A stretch of 64,000 bases of DNA from Isoetes taiwanensis (GCA_021234155.1 JAJEKV010000054.1:6059962-6123961), one strand, 5' to 3'; shown: positions 9,836 through 22,200, counted from the stretch's first letter. Notes: generated by a model from the sequence alone, not told the origin. Program-made: numbers and translations.

Positions 9836-11240
9836 ATGGATCCAGTTATTTTAGGTATGATTGCAATGCTTATGAAGGCTATTTCTTGGTTTCATGATGT
9901 AAAAATTCTGCTTGGACTTGATATAGGAGAATGAACTCGAAGATCCTATGGCAACAGTTGATGAGGATGGGCCATGGGAAGACAATATGAGTTTTCAATG
10001 TGCATCATCTATTTCATCTCTAGTTGTAGCATCTCGGTTAAGAAAACCACCAAGAAGATTCTCAGTTTGTCCAAGACAAACCATTCAATGAGATAGTATT
10101 GATATTCATGCATGGAATTGCATTCCATCATTCGAATGTGGCATCAGTTTTACAGGATGAAGAGAGGGTCATTTGAGACAATGATTGGTTTTATTATAAT
10201 ATATCTCATTAAATCAGGCCAGAAAGTCAGACCTCATGTAGACCCTAAGAAAGTTGTAGCTATGGTTCTCTATTTTCTTGTTCATGGTGAGATGCGTCTA
10301 CATGTTTGGCCAAAGGTTTTATGTTGGAAAAGCCATTGTACAAAATATACCAAGAAGGTGACATTAATTTTGGCTTTTAAGACTATGCTTTACAAGAAAT
10401 TCATTGCCTTACCCTCGGGCTAGAGACTGCTTGATATCATGAAGCAATTTAAAGATGCCACATGTTTGTCTGATATTTTTGGTAATGTTGATGGTTCTCA
10501 CTTATTCTTATCTGAGAAAGCCATGGAGGAAAGACAAAGGGATGAATACTACAACAGACATAAGAGGCATTCCTACCTAATGCAAGATTTAGTAATACAT
10601 TCTGGAATGTTTATTAATGTTCATAGTGTATGAGGCATTCCTACCTAATGCAAGATTTAGTAATACATTCGGAATGTTTATTAATGTTCATAGTGTATGG
10701 ACAAGTTTTGCATGATTTCAATCAATTCAAGAAGGGTCTATGGTACAAGAGGCTTGTAAAGAAAGCGGTCTGCAGCAACTTGTTATCCAAATGAATGGCA
10801 AGAAAATTAACAGGAGAGGTGGAATCCTTGATGGAGATGTGATAGTCGATATTCCACCAATGTTATTAGGTGATTCAACATATCGAGTAGAAGGTTCTTA
10901 ATAAAGATCTTTCCGGATGGTATAGGGTTTTTGGCGGTTTAACAAGAGGGTTTGCGAGGGCGGTATGTGTAAAGAATGATTTTGGAATTGTAAGAGAAAT
11001 TCCGGGATCTTTAAGGTTTTGCTTATTCATGTTGGGGCTGACCAAGATCGTTCATGCCACATGTGTCCTATAGAACTTCTGCATAATAAAAGCTTCGGAA
11101 TGGAGATCTTGCGCTTAGAAGCTGACTTGCTAGATACAAACTATTATGGGACTGAAGAAATGAACGTGAAGATGAAGAAGAAAGGACACTTGATCGGACA
11201 TGTCATCTACCGAAATAGGGACGGCAGAAATATAGCTTGA
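9836..11240 (+). pseudogene. PIF/Harbinger DDE transposase (copy II), inactivated
   Basis: The frame begins MDPVILGMIAMLMKAISWF. Recognisable parts are an N-terminal basic block with RKPPRRFSVCPRQ, a helix-rich section with SGQKVRPHVDPKKVVAMVLY, the first catalytic Asp in IFGNVDGSHLFLSEKAM (about 10,466-10,515), the second in LLGDSTY (about 10,865), and a KNDFGIV block where Lys replaces the expected third acid. A 68-bp tandem duplication at 10,564-10,699 shifts the frame, and further stops and shifts follow. The protein would cut and paste a Harbinger element, but this copy cannot. Copy III has the same 68-bp duplication. Confidence 0.8.
10564..10699 (+). repeat. 68-bp tandem duplication inside the transposase
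   Basis: The sequence starting GAGGCATTCCTACC occurs at 10,564 and 10,632. The same pair is at 43,374 and 43,442. Because 68 is not a multiple of three it breaks the frame, and being in both copies it predates the segmental duplication. Confidence 0.9.
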
Positions 11241-11243
11241 CTG

Positions 11244-12237
11244 GTATTGAAATGTTTCTAGATTTTTGGAATTTGAGATCACTACTTTGATTCATTCATT
11301 CAATCTTCATTCATTCATTGTCACAATCTGAAATGCCAGGTTGCATATAATTACTTGATTCTAAACCATTTATATTTTAATATAACTGCTTTCCCATTGG
11401 TGGAACAACTGTTTTGCTTCAATTCAATTGCAGTTGCATATATTTTAATTCTCTTGTGAAATTTTTCTGCAGTATAGATGTAGATGATTGGTTGAGACTG
11501 CATGTGAAAACTTTATTCAAGTCAGATAAATGATTTTGGAGATACAAACATTTGAGTAAAAGTTCAATTTTGGTTAATGGAAGTCAACTCTGCTTATACA
11601 TAATGTTCATTTCCAGTAGTTGAGTATGAGAATGAAATTGGTTATATATAAGAGTGTGATCTATTGTGAATGCAAGTTCAATAAGAAACTAATACTCCCA
11701 GCAACTGTACATGGATAGGTATTCTGCAGTTTTAAAACAACAATATTTGGCATAAAACATTCGCAGAAAAACAAAAGTTTATTTATATGAGCAATGCATT
11801 ACAGAGAAAATAAGCTCAATAAGAGCATTCAAACATTGTTATTCTTATCGAACGAAATGTTACACTACTTTCATTTATCTATTGTGTGAAAAGAGCGTAC
11901 AATGTTCTAAATCTTTGAGATACTTGCATAACATTCCTAGGAAATTACTTGTAAGTTAAAACTTGTGTCAATCTTCATTACAGCAAACTTAAATCGACTT
12001 ATAGACACATAACAAACATATTTAGCAAGCTATTAGACAGAAAACAAGATATAAGTGAAACTAGAGAAAACGGGAGTTGAAAAGCACTGATTTAAGCACA
12101 GGTTTCATATATTAACAAATCATATGGTGACAAAAAGATTATATTTTGCAGGTCCAATTCTAAGAGGCCAGTAGGCAGTTTCATATCTCAGATTTACACA
12201 AAAAATCTTCACAAAGAGAGGGGGGGGGGAGGGAGAA
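11244..12237. other. Non-coding flank (copy II), nothing recognised
   Basis: Counterpart of 440-1,433. No gene is seen. Confidence 0.5.
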
Positions 12238-12557
12238 GGGTAAAAGCATGTTAAGGTGTACCACTTTTGGAACCGACAAAGTACATACACTAGGTACTTG
12301 AATGGGTACTTTCTCATTTTTCTTTTCATTAAAACTAGTACAAAAGTTCAAAATAAAAAGTCAAGGGCGTGTTTCTATTCAAAGTTAAGACAAATATAAT
12401 GCTATTGAAGACCAAAATATATGTAGAAGTTATAAAATGTACCTTTTATTGACATATTACACAAGTAGTACCCAGTACCAGACACAGGTACCTTTTTAGG
12501 TACTTTTTTGGTCACTAAATAATACTTTTTAAGGGACACCCTAACATGCTTTTACCC
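12238..12557. mobile_element. MITE-like inverted-repeat element (copy II)
   Basis: This is the second copy of the element at 1,434-1,754, in the same position of the unit and flanked by AGAA on both sides. Its ends are the same GGGTAAAAGCATGTTA inverted repeat. It differs from the first copy by small changes at GGTAC-rich sites. Being at the identical site, it was duplicated with the unit rather than inserted twice. Confidence 0.85.
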
Positions 12558-12898
12558 AGAAGTGAATTCTCTTAGTTAGCCAACTAGAATACTATTTCTA
12601 GAGAACAAGGAGCCAAGGAGTCAGCCAGGGCAGTTTTCACACGATACAACTGGTATTTTCACCTCCCAAAGGCATCATCTTTTATGATGCTTCACATGCA
12701 CGAGCTCTACATGAGTCCTCTGTTGGAAAGGTCTCAATTGCCCATGGACTAGTAGCCCAGAATCACCCTCTGACTAACACTAGCATGCAAACTCCTATGT
12801 TGGAGCTCTTCAAGCTCGACATACTCCACCATTAAGGAGCTTGAGATTGGAACTAACAATATCTTAGAAAACTTAGAATAGTACCTTAGGAATTGACA

Positions 12899-13990
12899 CT
12901 AGTTTGTCTGTTTTGAAACAGCAAGCTTCGCAATCTCAAGAAGAGTGTCGTTTGTTATCTGGCAAATGCTCTCTATTATGGTAGCCATTAATTGAGCAAT
13001 TTTTAAACTATTTGCTGACCTCATTGTATCCAATTTCCTGATCAACTCATGCTTCTCGACAGATTCTTTCCTCATGAAATCAAGCTTTGTTTTCTCATTC
13101 TCCCCAAAAGTAGTAGCCACATTTGAAATCCCATCTATATCTTTATCTACGTGCACCTGAGACCTTTTTTTGGCTGTTGGCTTATTACTAACTCTAGGAT
13201 GATTGCATGCAACAAACCTAGGACTGGTATCAGAAGGACTGTATGCACTTGGAATATCCTTACTTGAATTGTTCTCTTGACCACTTGAGTTTGTTGTTGT
13301 TTCTTTCATTAGCCACAGGGCTGATAGGAGTGTTATCTGCAATATTTATGAACTCTTCTTCCTCAAAAACTGCACTTGTTCCAATTGTCTCATAAAATGA
13401 CTCAAACATTTATGTGTTCGTGTACATTCCAGCATCCTCAAATGCCTCTGGTCCAAACTTTCCATCATTTCTTCAGGTATATCCCTTTCATTCATTACTC
13501 TATGGTTAAGATCTTCCATTATAACACACTATGGCCAATTAGATGGTTACGACTTTTTGTTCTTTGGGATGCTTCTTTCTCATCCTGAATTTTTATTTGT
13601 AATTTATCCCATTTAATTCTCAATTGCCTCAGTTCTACCAGGCCGTGTACTGTGACTTGCAATTTTAGCATAATCATCTCCATTTGTTTCAAAAGAGATT
13701 AATACTTCAGGTAATTTCTCGTCTTGTTGATCCTTTTTTCATCTTCTGGGATTGCAATTTGATGCACTAGAAGGTTTAGAATGGATCTCAATAACAATGA
13801 GTTGGAAAATTGATCCAGTCACCCTCTTGATTTTTTCTTGGAGCCATTTTCTTAGTTCTAGAGGAGACAAATGGCTTTGCAACAAGCGCAATGAGGATCT
13901 AGTGGCCTTTATCATGAACTTAAACCCGATTTATGAAGAATCAATAGAAAAACATGGCGAAAGGAATGTGGCTATAACCTAATAATTTAA
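12899..13990 (-). pseudogene. Possible SANT-like accessory protein of the Harbinger element (copy II)
   Basis: This is the counterpart of the minus-strand frame in copy I, with a 147-codon open stretch (13,342 to 12,899) almost identical to it except around residues 56-65, where a T-run in copy I differs. That this end stays open in two copies while the upstream part is broken is notable but may reflect recency of duplication. The function is inferred only from its position converging on the transposase. Confidence 0.35.
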
Positions 13991-14895
13991 CAAATTCTTG
14001 AAAAGAAATGCACGGAAAACTCATTGGGTTGCCAATGGACACGAAAGGGGTGCTTGGAGGGAATAATTGGATTTGCACTCCTTGGAGCCCCTCGCCTTGA
14101 GCAGGGGACAATTTTTTTTTTTTTACGTCTTATAGACACGGTGGTGATGCGACAAGACCAAATAATACATTTCACGCCGCTTCATCTCCCTCCCTCCCTC
14201 CCTCCCTCCCCTTCCTTTGCTGGGTTTTGGATGATAAAGCAAACTCGGGAATCTAAAAACGGAGAAATGAATACCATCATTGCTCCATATAAAGTCTTAA
14301 AGGGAATTTTTGTATTGTGTTGTAAGGTGCCCATCATATAGGGACGTGCACAGATGCTCTTGATGTAGATGTTGTAGATATTCCTTAAAGGCCTTCGTCA
14401 TTTACAAAAGTCACCATGCAAGTAACTAAGTTAAAACATATTAAGCACCAACTTAAGGACCATCTCAATTCTTAAGACAAAGAAATGCAGATGGAGACTT
14501 ATTATGGACAAAAACATGAGATTAACGGCCAAAAAACAAGGCTTCATTTATCAAAATTGACAAAGCTTTCAAAGTTAAATGTGCATGTGGTGACAAATAA
14601 GAAACAATATCGCTTTACAAGTCAAGTTATTAACATAACTAACTTCAAATCTAGAAACTTGGAAGGCTCAAGAGGACCAAATCTTACACTACGCAAGTGT
14701 TTCTGTAGACACTAATTAACATAGATTTTAAATTAAAAATTTGATTATTACTGATTCTTAGAAGCATTTCAACCAAGAGCTTACATATTTGATTAACATA
14801 GATCTCTTGCTCTAGCATTGCCTTTTTATTTTGTTACATAAATAAAATTTGAAAACTTCATTTATTTGTGAACTTATTGCGAACTTCAATTATTT

Positions 14896-15852
14896 GTGAA
14901 CTTAAGCACGATGAGTGGACAGAAACGAATGTGTTCAAAGTCAGCTTCAGACAATTCATTTGATGGAGATGTCATAGATTGTTCGGGATCTGCTTCAGAC
15001 AATTCACTTGATGGAGATGTCGTGATGCAGCTAGTTGATCAGTTTGCGATGGTTGTCTATGATGCCGCAATCTGTGCGTAAAGCCTCAAAGAGAAGAAGG
15101 AAAGAAGGTGCGCTTGATCCACTATCATTGAAATGAATGTTCTAAGTTGGAATGTAAGGAGCCTTAAGTCCTCTCCCACAAAGAGGGCTAAAGGCACATG
15201 GGTAGCTAGGAGTCTGGCTCCATAGATCCTTTGTCCGCAAGAGTATTGTCACAGAGGTTCTGTAGGAGGCTTATTAAACATCATGGGTCATCAAGATGTC
15301 GGTTTATGAAGCATTTATGGCAAGTCCCAGTGGAGGTACTTTTATTTCAAGTTTTTTTTGGATACTAGGGTGGTCTTTACGACTAAGGATAAATTGGGGC
15401 AGGTGGTCAGTGATCAAGTGGAAGCAAATTTTACATGAATGGGGCATTGTTAATGTCTACACTTCTAATGTTCCCAAGAGACCTCATTGAGGGACAAGAT
15501 GAAGAAATGGAGGGACAGCATTGCGTGGTTGCTTCTTGGGGATTTCAATATGGTTGAGGACACACTAAACAGGCTCAGTGGTTGCGAGATAGTTTCAGAT
15601 CGTGAAAAAGAACAATGAGATAAGCTTCTGTTTGAGTGGTTTTCTTGAGATTCCAGGAGATGAAGGCTTCACCTGGACCAATGGCGCTAAAGGGGAGTTG
15701 ACAGCCATAGCTAGACATGATAGGTGCTACGCCAACATACACGCGCGCCACATGCTACCTGGCCTCTTATGACTCTTTCATAACAATTTTGTACTCTAAA
15801 CAATATTTGATCACCATCCCAGATCATTAGGCACAGTGATCTCTCTTGTCAC
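14896..15852 (+). mobile_element. LINE 5' part (copy II), left of gypsy A
   Basis: This is the same LINE segment as in copy I, with the start MNVLSWNVRSLKSS at 15,137 and the endonuclease blocks GDFNMVED and EGFTWTNG. It is cut at GTCAC (15,848-15,852) by gypsy A. The LINE resumes at 26,911 with the same GTCAC and then continues to the duplication junction at 27,298. Confidence 0.8.
15848..15852. repeat. Target-site duplication of gypsy A, left
   Basis: GTCAC here is repeated at 26,911-26,915. In the unoccupied LINE of copy I the same place reads CTTGTCACACTCG with GTCAC once. Confidence 0.92.
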
Positions 15853-16432
15853 TGTTTGGGGTCTGGGTTCGGGAACTCCTGGAAGACAGCCCTCTGTGAG
15901 GACCCGAGGATCTAACAGGAGAGTCCGGGGGACTATGTCACGCGGGATTTGCTGAAAGAGAAGAAAAAGAAGAGAACAGAACACATGAAAGAAAGATGAT
16001 AAGCTTCCTTGATATCAATGATGAAAATACATGAGCTCTAATAGAGAGAGAAAACCGAAAGGAGACAAGACTCAAAACTCATCTAAAAACTTATGAGCTA
16101 ACTCTACTCATATATATAGTACAATGGCCTTGGGCCCAATATAGACACTCGACCGATCTCGGTCTTGGAGCTCACGGAAGGAGGCCCGATTCTGAGGAAT
16201 GTTGGCGGTGCCTCTTGAAGTGCCTAGAATCACGCTTGACGCCGACGCTGGCGGCGTGAAATCACTTGTCGAAGCGGCGCCTCTTGACCGCCAAAGGCTT
16301 TGATTGCGGGGCTGCTTAGTCTTCGTGGAGGCTTGGATGTCCGACGGCCCGTGGTTGACCGAGGATCTTTGAGCTTGACCTGGTCCGGCGTGATGCATGA
16401 ATAGTCCTGTACCAGGAGGCACAGGACTAACA
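15853..16432 (-). repeat. LTR of gypsy A (3' LTR in element orientation)
   Basis: This 580-bp terminal repeat matches 26,350-26,910 end to end. The outer end on the plus strand is TGTTTGG and the inner end is GGACTAACA. Differences from the partner LTR concentrate at CTG/CAG positions, for example TTCTGAGGAATG near 16,190 against TTTCGGGAATG near 26,665. Confidence 0.92.
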
Positions 16433-16444
16433 CTCCCCCCCACC
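16433..16444 (-). other. Polypurine tract of gypsy A
   Basis: Read on the minus strand this is GGTGGGGGGGAG placed immediately before the 3' LTR start TGTTAG. That is the expected position and composition of the primer for plus-strand DNA synthesis. Gypsy B has the same tract at 30,578-30,589. Confidence 0.85.
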
Positions 16445-16516
16445 AAACGACACTCAGAGTGAAGAAAAGGAGGAAGCGTTTCGGAGGGCGGGAAGCCATC
16501 AGTCTGAAAGTGATCC

Positions 16517-19451
16517 TCACGGGAGTGAGGACGGGCCCCATATGGTAAATTGGCTGATGAGATCTTGGCGTGATTGAAGAGCTTGAGGTGTGTCTTGGCC
16601 AAGGGCAGGATCAGCATCAATAAGAAAACGAGAGCGTACCATGTCTTCAAGTGCAGCGTGGGCGTCTGAAGAAATGTACTGACACTCCATGAGGAGACAG
16701 GTCTGAAGGCCAAAACACTTGTGCCGGCATTTGGATTGTAGTGAAAAATGGGGACGTTGCCGATTTAAGGAGCTGAGCAAAATGCATTTGAGGGCGGCGC
16801 AAAATCCCCGCTTTGAAGATGGACGAAAAGGATCGAGGTGAGGTGGAGGCGTTACGCAAGAAGGTGTTGAGACCATGAAGCGCATCCGCTGGCTATTTTG
16901 CCAACCACTCATTAGCAATGTAGATCCAATTTGTGGTGTTGTCCGAGTAGCACCTTCTTCCCAATGTGACGGGCGAACAAAACGTGGATCCCACAGGAGA
17001 TCCGCCGAGATCCGAGGTGGTGTCCACCGCATGACCATCCATGACCTTGGTCCAAAAGGAAGGCGCCAATCAAGTCGGGGAACACGGGGCGTGGAGGTAC
17101 ACCCGTGGAAGCATAGGGAGAAGGAACCATGCCCAGGGGCGTGGGTTCTTGGCCGATCTCCACGAATTGGGGACAAGATCCGGATCAAGTGCGACACACC
17201 GATCCCAAAGAGAAGCAGAGAGTCGAGAGTTGTGGGGAGGGCTATCCCATCCCGTTGGGGGACCGCCTTGCTATCCAACAGCCCGTGGCGATTGTAACCA
17301 GTTAGGTGTCGCATATAGACTTGTGCATAGGGAAGATCTTGGGATGTCCTAGATACTTCCTTATTTGTTGTAGCCGCTTCGGCTTGCGGAGAGATAAATG
17401 ATTGGCAAGCTCGGGCATGTACTCTCGATGAAAAGATTTGGTCCGGCGGGATCCGCAAGATATGGATTGTTATCCGAAGCACCCATTGCTTGATTGGGGT
17501 CACCCGAACAAATTTGGCGTGGCCCATTGCCAAAATTTTCCTGTGTATCACCCAGATAGAAATCATGAAAAATATAAGCCATGGGCTGAACCACGCGGAA
17601 AGTGAGAAAGTCGGGATCGGCACAGTGTATGAGATCAAAGACAACAAGGGCACAACACAACCCTTTGTCTTCAATGGAGAGTTCTCGCCAAACCAGAAAA
17701 ATCCCGACCGCCGGTGGGATATCCATGAGGGGCCATCAGCTGCGTGCCACTTTGAAAGGAAGAGGTGGCGTCGAGCAACCACATAATCATGATAGCAGGA
17801 GGGAGCTGGGAAGTCCACTGGCATTCTGTGAAGAATTGAAGTCTGGGCGTCAAGTTTGGTTTGAGCCTCATCAGCAGACTGAATAGCTTGCTGCAGCTGT
17901 TGTTCGAGATCACGGATCCTATTTTCCTTTTCAAGTAGGAGGCGTGACTGGTCACGGACCCGCTTCTGAGAAGGATTGACCTGGGAGGAAGATTTCCCCG
18001 GTGTATTGAGACGAAGCACGGCAATCTCCGCGTCATCGAGTATTTTCTGTTTCTGCACCTCTGTAAGCTGATCTTGAAGAGAGGTGATCTGAGAGGTCTG
18101 TGTAGAAAGCTGAGCCGTCAAGGAGGCAACTTGAGCATCTCGGGCTGAAAGATTTTGAACTTGAGTGCGGAAGTTTTCACGAGCCCGAAAGTACAAGGCA
18201 TTGAGTTTAGCAATATCTTCATCCTTGGTACTTTCGAGAGCGACTTTGGACTTGTTGTGCTCCAAGAGAGTCTGAATTTCTGGACCGAGCCGAGCCTGCT
18301 GACCGGGCGAAGTTGGCTGACTTGAGCTTGTGTACTCTTGAGATCCGCATGAGCCCTGTAAGAGAGCTTCATGCTTGTCTTGAAGTTTGGCCTCCAAAGT
18401 TGCAACTTGGGCGATTGCGGCTTGAAGGTCTTGGTGTATCGTGATCCGAGGCCTCTAGTGCAGATTGAACCCCAGCTCATAAGAGCCGCCTTGGGATTCC
18501 CTCAGAACTTAAGTGCAAAGCAGCCTTTTGAGCATCCCGGCCGATACTTGATACAACAACCGACGAGGGTGTTGTGGTGGTGGAATTGGTGTTGCCCGGT
18601 GTGGGAGGTTTGTGAAAAATGGTGTGAAGTGGATGGTGTAGCGGAGGAAGAGACAAAGGACATGAGTGGACCGTGGTCATGACCTGTGGGAAGATGGGCG
18701 TGATGTGCCAACTTTGGTGATTGACCTGGAAGGGAGCCGAGTGGAAGTATGAGAATTTGGTGGGGAGGGAAGTAATGACGGATGAGGGCTTGAAAGTGCC
18801 CTCCCACGTAAAACTTCAGAAATGGAAGTGGTACCGGCGGTCCATTTCTTGGAGAAGACGATAGAACATCATTTGGGGCCAATCTATGTGGTGCTTGGAG
18901 TGTGTAGCAAAGAAGGACCAGGTTATAGAAAGGTTTATTGATATGGGTGTTCTTGATAGAATACCCAAGGAATTTGGCGCCACAAAAAATTTTACAAAGG
19001 TCTCATGAGGCTTGTCGATATTGGTCGACGATGGACATTGGCGTGATAAGCAGTGCACCAAACTCGCGGACATCAATATCCCGTCAGATAGCGTAGACCA
19101 TGATACACAAGGAGTGTGCAAGGGAATATGAAATACCCCAGAAATCAAGTGTTGAGTCAATGAAATAGTGGTGCCATCGACCACGGTGGTGTACCCTTTG
19201 CGGCTGTTAACAATATTGGCGATGAACCGCCGCAACGGGCAGGATTTGGAGCCGAAGTTCCATTTGAGAAAATTCAAAAGCTGGTGTCGTTCAACCGACA
19301 TCTTTATTGGGGCCAACAAGGGCTTCGCGGAAAGTGGGCCAAGAAGGATACAGATGCAAAAGGGCCGGATCCTTGGGAGCAAGAGCTTGAAGTGTAGAAA
19401 ATCTTGGGGCAGCCATGAGAATGATTTTGCGTAATCTAAGAGAGATGCCAA
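16517..19451 (-). pseudogene. Extra reading frame downstream of integrase in gypsy A
   Basis: About 2.9 kb on the minus strand between integrase and the 3' LTR is coding in character, in several frames. The first part (19,451-18,816, 211 codons) contains GYTTVVDGTTISLTQHLISG, IDKPHETFVKFF and HHIDWPQMMF, reminiscent of the domain called putative plant transposon protein in other plant gypsy elements. A Pro/His/Ser/Thr-rich linker follows (18,882-18,480). Next comes a 626-codon open frame (18,397-16,517) whose first 190 residues are a heptad-like coiled coil (contains ITSLQDQLTEVQKQKILDD). The rest of that long frame is low quality and may be open by chance. Gypsy B has the same layout in worse condition. 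Function unknown; structural or envelope-like roles have been proposed for such frames in other families. Confidence 0.5.
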
Positions 19452-19599
19452 AGGCGGAAGACGAAAGTCGAAAGCACCGGAGGATGAAGGCGCAGAGGAA
19501 CGAAAAGGTTTGTTTTAGGGCTAATAAATTGGAGGTGAAGAGGTATGAAGAGTGCGAAACAGAACCGCTGATGATGCCAGGTGTCAAGAGATGCTAAGA

Positions 19600-20740
19600 A
19601 GGGGATTGAGAGGCAAAAATTTGGCTAAGTCCCCAAAAACGTAAAGGGAGAAGCAATGGACGGTGAGGATGAGGCGTGAAAGAAAGATCGGATGTGACGG
19701 ATGGCAAAGGACACCCATTAATGTTCGACGGGCGTGGAAAGAAGGAATGGCATTCAATCTTTGGCAACTCGAAGTGGGATATCATTAAAAGGAATGTGTC
19801 GGAAGGTACCATTGCTAGATATGCGCGGAGAATAGATTCTCCTTTTAGAAAAAATTTTGCATTGCAACCACGCTGGCGATTTGTGTGATTGGTCCACGCC
19901 GACAAGGAGGTCCTCGATTGGCTATATAAGATTTAACCGAGAAACGAAGGCATCCAATGGCGCCAGTATAGATGCTGGCTGGTTTGAACGAAGATTGCAC
20001 CATGCCGATTTTAATTGTCGAGTGGATCACTTGTAAGATGAACTATGCGGACCTCTCGGGCTGCCACAACCGTGGCATTCGCATGGGCGGCTGGTGTGCG
20101 GGATGGCTGAACATCCCCGACCGAAGACCAACGGGATGGAGGTGGTTCTCGCACCTTATTTGGGATCCGGAGAGAACCTCTACCATCTCCTCCGCATCAC
20201 CTCGCTCCGAACCCGAGTAGAGGGTTTTTCCTCTTAGGACTTAGTAGATAGGGCTCACGAGCCCGCTTTTTGTATATAGGGCGCGTGCCCATAGGAAATA
20301 GCCGGGTGCGCCCATATTTTGTAAAAATTCTCCACTATAATATAATCTACCGCCTTTCTAGTCACTTTACGTGGTGTTTGATTCTCGAACTGTCTACGTG
20401 TTGGGATGTTCACTTTACGTGTCTTTGAAATGCTTTGAGACGAAAACCATTAACTAATGTAGGTAATGGAGTGCCATCTAATTCAAGCGAAGTTGGAAAA
20501 CACTTGGTCTAACCACTTGAACAATTTGATAAGGGCCAAGCCAACTAAACTTGAGTTTACAGGAAAATTTTTGTACCGGAATCATAAAGAAGAACCAAAT
20601 CTCCTTGTTTGAATGTTTTTGTCTTCAAACGTTTGTCATGTAAAGATTTTTGCAACTGTTGTCCATGAAGAACACGAATATAAGCATCCCCGCGAAGTTC
20701 ATCCAACCGTTTCTAATTGATAGACCCGTTCTTTGAGAGC
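19600..20740. other. Spacer between integrase and extra frame, with an opposite-strand promoter-like block
   Basis: On the plus strand (antisense to the element) a TATA-like GGCTATATAAG (19,919-19,930) is followed by about 300 bp that are conserved as protein in gypsy B (for example ENLYHLLRIT here against ENLYHILRIT at 34,250), then a T-rich AGAGGGTTTTTCCTCTTAGGACTTAGTAG and an AT-rich end. It could be an antisense transcription unit or a relic of another element. The minus strand offers nothing recognisable. Confidence 0.3.
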
Positions 20741-20749
20741 ATTTGGTGG

Positions 20750-21640
20750 ATTATGAGCGAGAGCTGGTTGAAACCGAGTGTTGGAAGAATGAATTCAAAG
20801 GGCATGAGAGCTTCTCGACCATAAACCAATTTAAAAGGAGTGTGACCCAGAGCAATCTTGAAACAAGTATTGTAGGCCCAAAGAACTGTAGGAAGTTTTG
20901 TCCGCCAACTGCATGGGAAGCGTCACAAATTTTCTTGAGAATGGTGACCGAGTTTTGTTGGTGCTTTCGCCAACCCATTGCCTTGAGGATAGTAAGGTGT
21001 GCTCTTGTGATGATGTATCAAGAGATAACCACTCTTTGATAGTATGATTGATGAAATGAACACCACGATCACCGACCAGCCCGTAAGCGCCGAATCGCGT
21101 GATGATTTGTTGATAGAGAACTGGGCGTGCTTGCAGCAGTGTTGTCCGGAAGTGCACAAGCTTCCGCCCATTTGGTGGCGAGTCGGTGGAGAACCGAAGG
21201 GATGTATCGCACGAAATGTGTGCCGCCACGGAGGGTCTATAGGTCCCACAAAGTCCATTCCCATTTCTTTGAAGGGAAGTGGGTGGCGGCCGGCGCCAAG
21301 GGAAGAGCGCCACGGGCCGTGGGGCCCCACCACCGGCAAGCGTCACGCGTCGGGCGCATGGAGCATCTTTGAAGAGCGTGGGCCAATAATACCCCAAGAA
21401 GAAGAATTTTTTGCGTCGTGGTGTCACCATGAAAATGACCACCACCGGAGCCCCTTGATGAGCTTCGAACAATGTCCGGAACTTCATGAGGGAGAACACG
21501 GCGTCGAAGGATGGTGTCCTTACCTTGTTTGTAGAGATGTCCCGCAACCATGGTGTAGTCGCGGACCTCGGAGAAATTGATGGCGGCGGGATTGTCGCTG
21601 GCGAGGAGAGAGCGCCTCATCTTACGGTGGAAGAGCACTG
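20750..21640 (-). pseudogene. Integrase of gypsy A
   Basis: On the minus strand the frames give GHFHGDTTTQKILLLG followed by YYWPTLFKDA, the zinc-binding N-terminal region of Ty3/gypsy integrases. Then come GMDFVGPIDPP (about 21,265-21,230), the core region around RDSALTGW, GVHFINHTI, and STPYYPQGNGLA (about 21,010-20,975), the block holding the last part of the DDE core. The enzyme would insert the DNA copy. At least three frame shifts separate the blocks, so this copy is not functional as read. Confidence 0.85.
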
Positions 21641-21689
21641 TGAGGAGGCTGGCTGAAAATCATGGAACCAATGTGGTGTTGCCGTGACT

Positions 21690-22200
21690 AAAAAAGTTGA
21701 GCATCGGGGAAGGCGCCCGAGACCTCTGTTAGCGGGATCATCCGTGTGGATCGGAAAGATAATCCGAACAACATGAGATTTGCCACCTTATGAACGATTT
21801 CAAAAGGAGCAAATTCTGGAGAAGAAGGACCCAACGAAAGCAATGCGACCGTGGGCGTGGATTTGTTGATCAAATAGAGAAGTGCTTGGTGGTCCACAAA
21901 GAACTTGATTTGACCGCCCAAAAGGTAATGACGGAAGCGTTGGACACGAAAATGAGACCCAAAGCTTCACGCCCAGGTGGCGAGAATAGTTGCGCCGCCA
22001 GAATTGAGTTTTCGGGTGGCATAGCGATTTGGTTTATCGGTGTCGCGCATCATATTCTTGAGAAAGAACAGCTCAATAGCAAACGCCGGAGACATCGACA
22101 TGAACGTGAAAGGGCTTGTCCCATTGAGGAGGAACAAGTAACGGTGTTCGAGTAAGCAAAAGCTTCAAATTTGTTGGAAAGCGGCTTCCACCGGGAATTC
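21690..22200 (-). pseudogene. RNase H region of gypsy A
   Basis: Between RT and integrase the minus strand carries broken frames including INQIAMPPENSILAAQLFSP and GGQIKFFVDHQALLYLINK (about 21,921-21,865). The second matches the gypsy RNase H block in which a tDHkaL motif is followed by YLhnk. Degeneration is strong, and I cannot tell whether a second, archaeal-type RNase H, diagnostic of the Tat lineage, is present. Confidence 0.65.

Noticed and set aside
1-10810. Unit boundary at the window start
   Set aside because: Position 1 matches 10,811 only because the window opens inside the Harbinger transposase. The true junction is at 5,414 and 27,298.
16517-18397. The 626-codon frame as an intact host gene
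   Set aside because: It lies between gypsy integrase and the polypurine tract on the element's coding strand. Only the first third has protein-like order, and the second element has it broken.
21044-21580. 178-codon plus-strand frame as a gene
   Set aside because: It is antisense to the gypsy A integrase and is not preserved in gypsy B.
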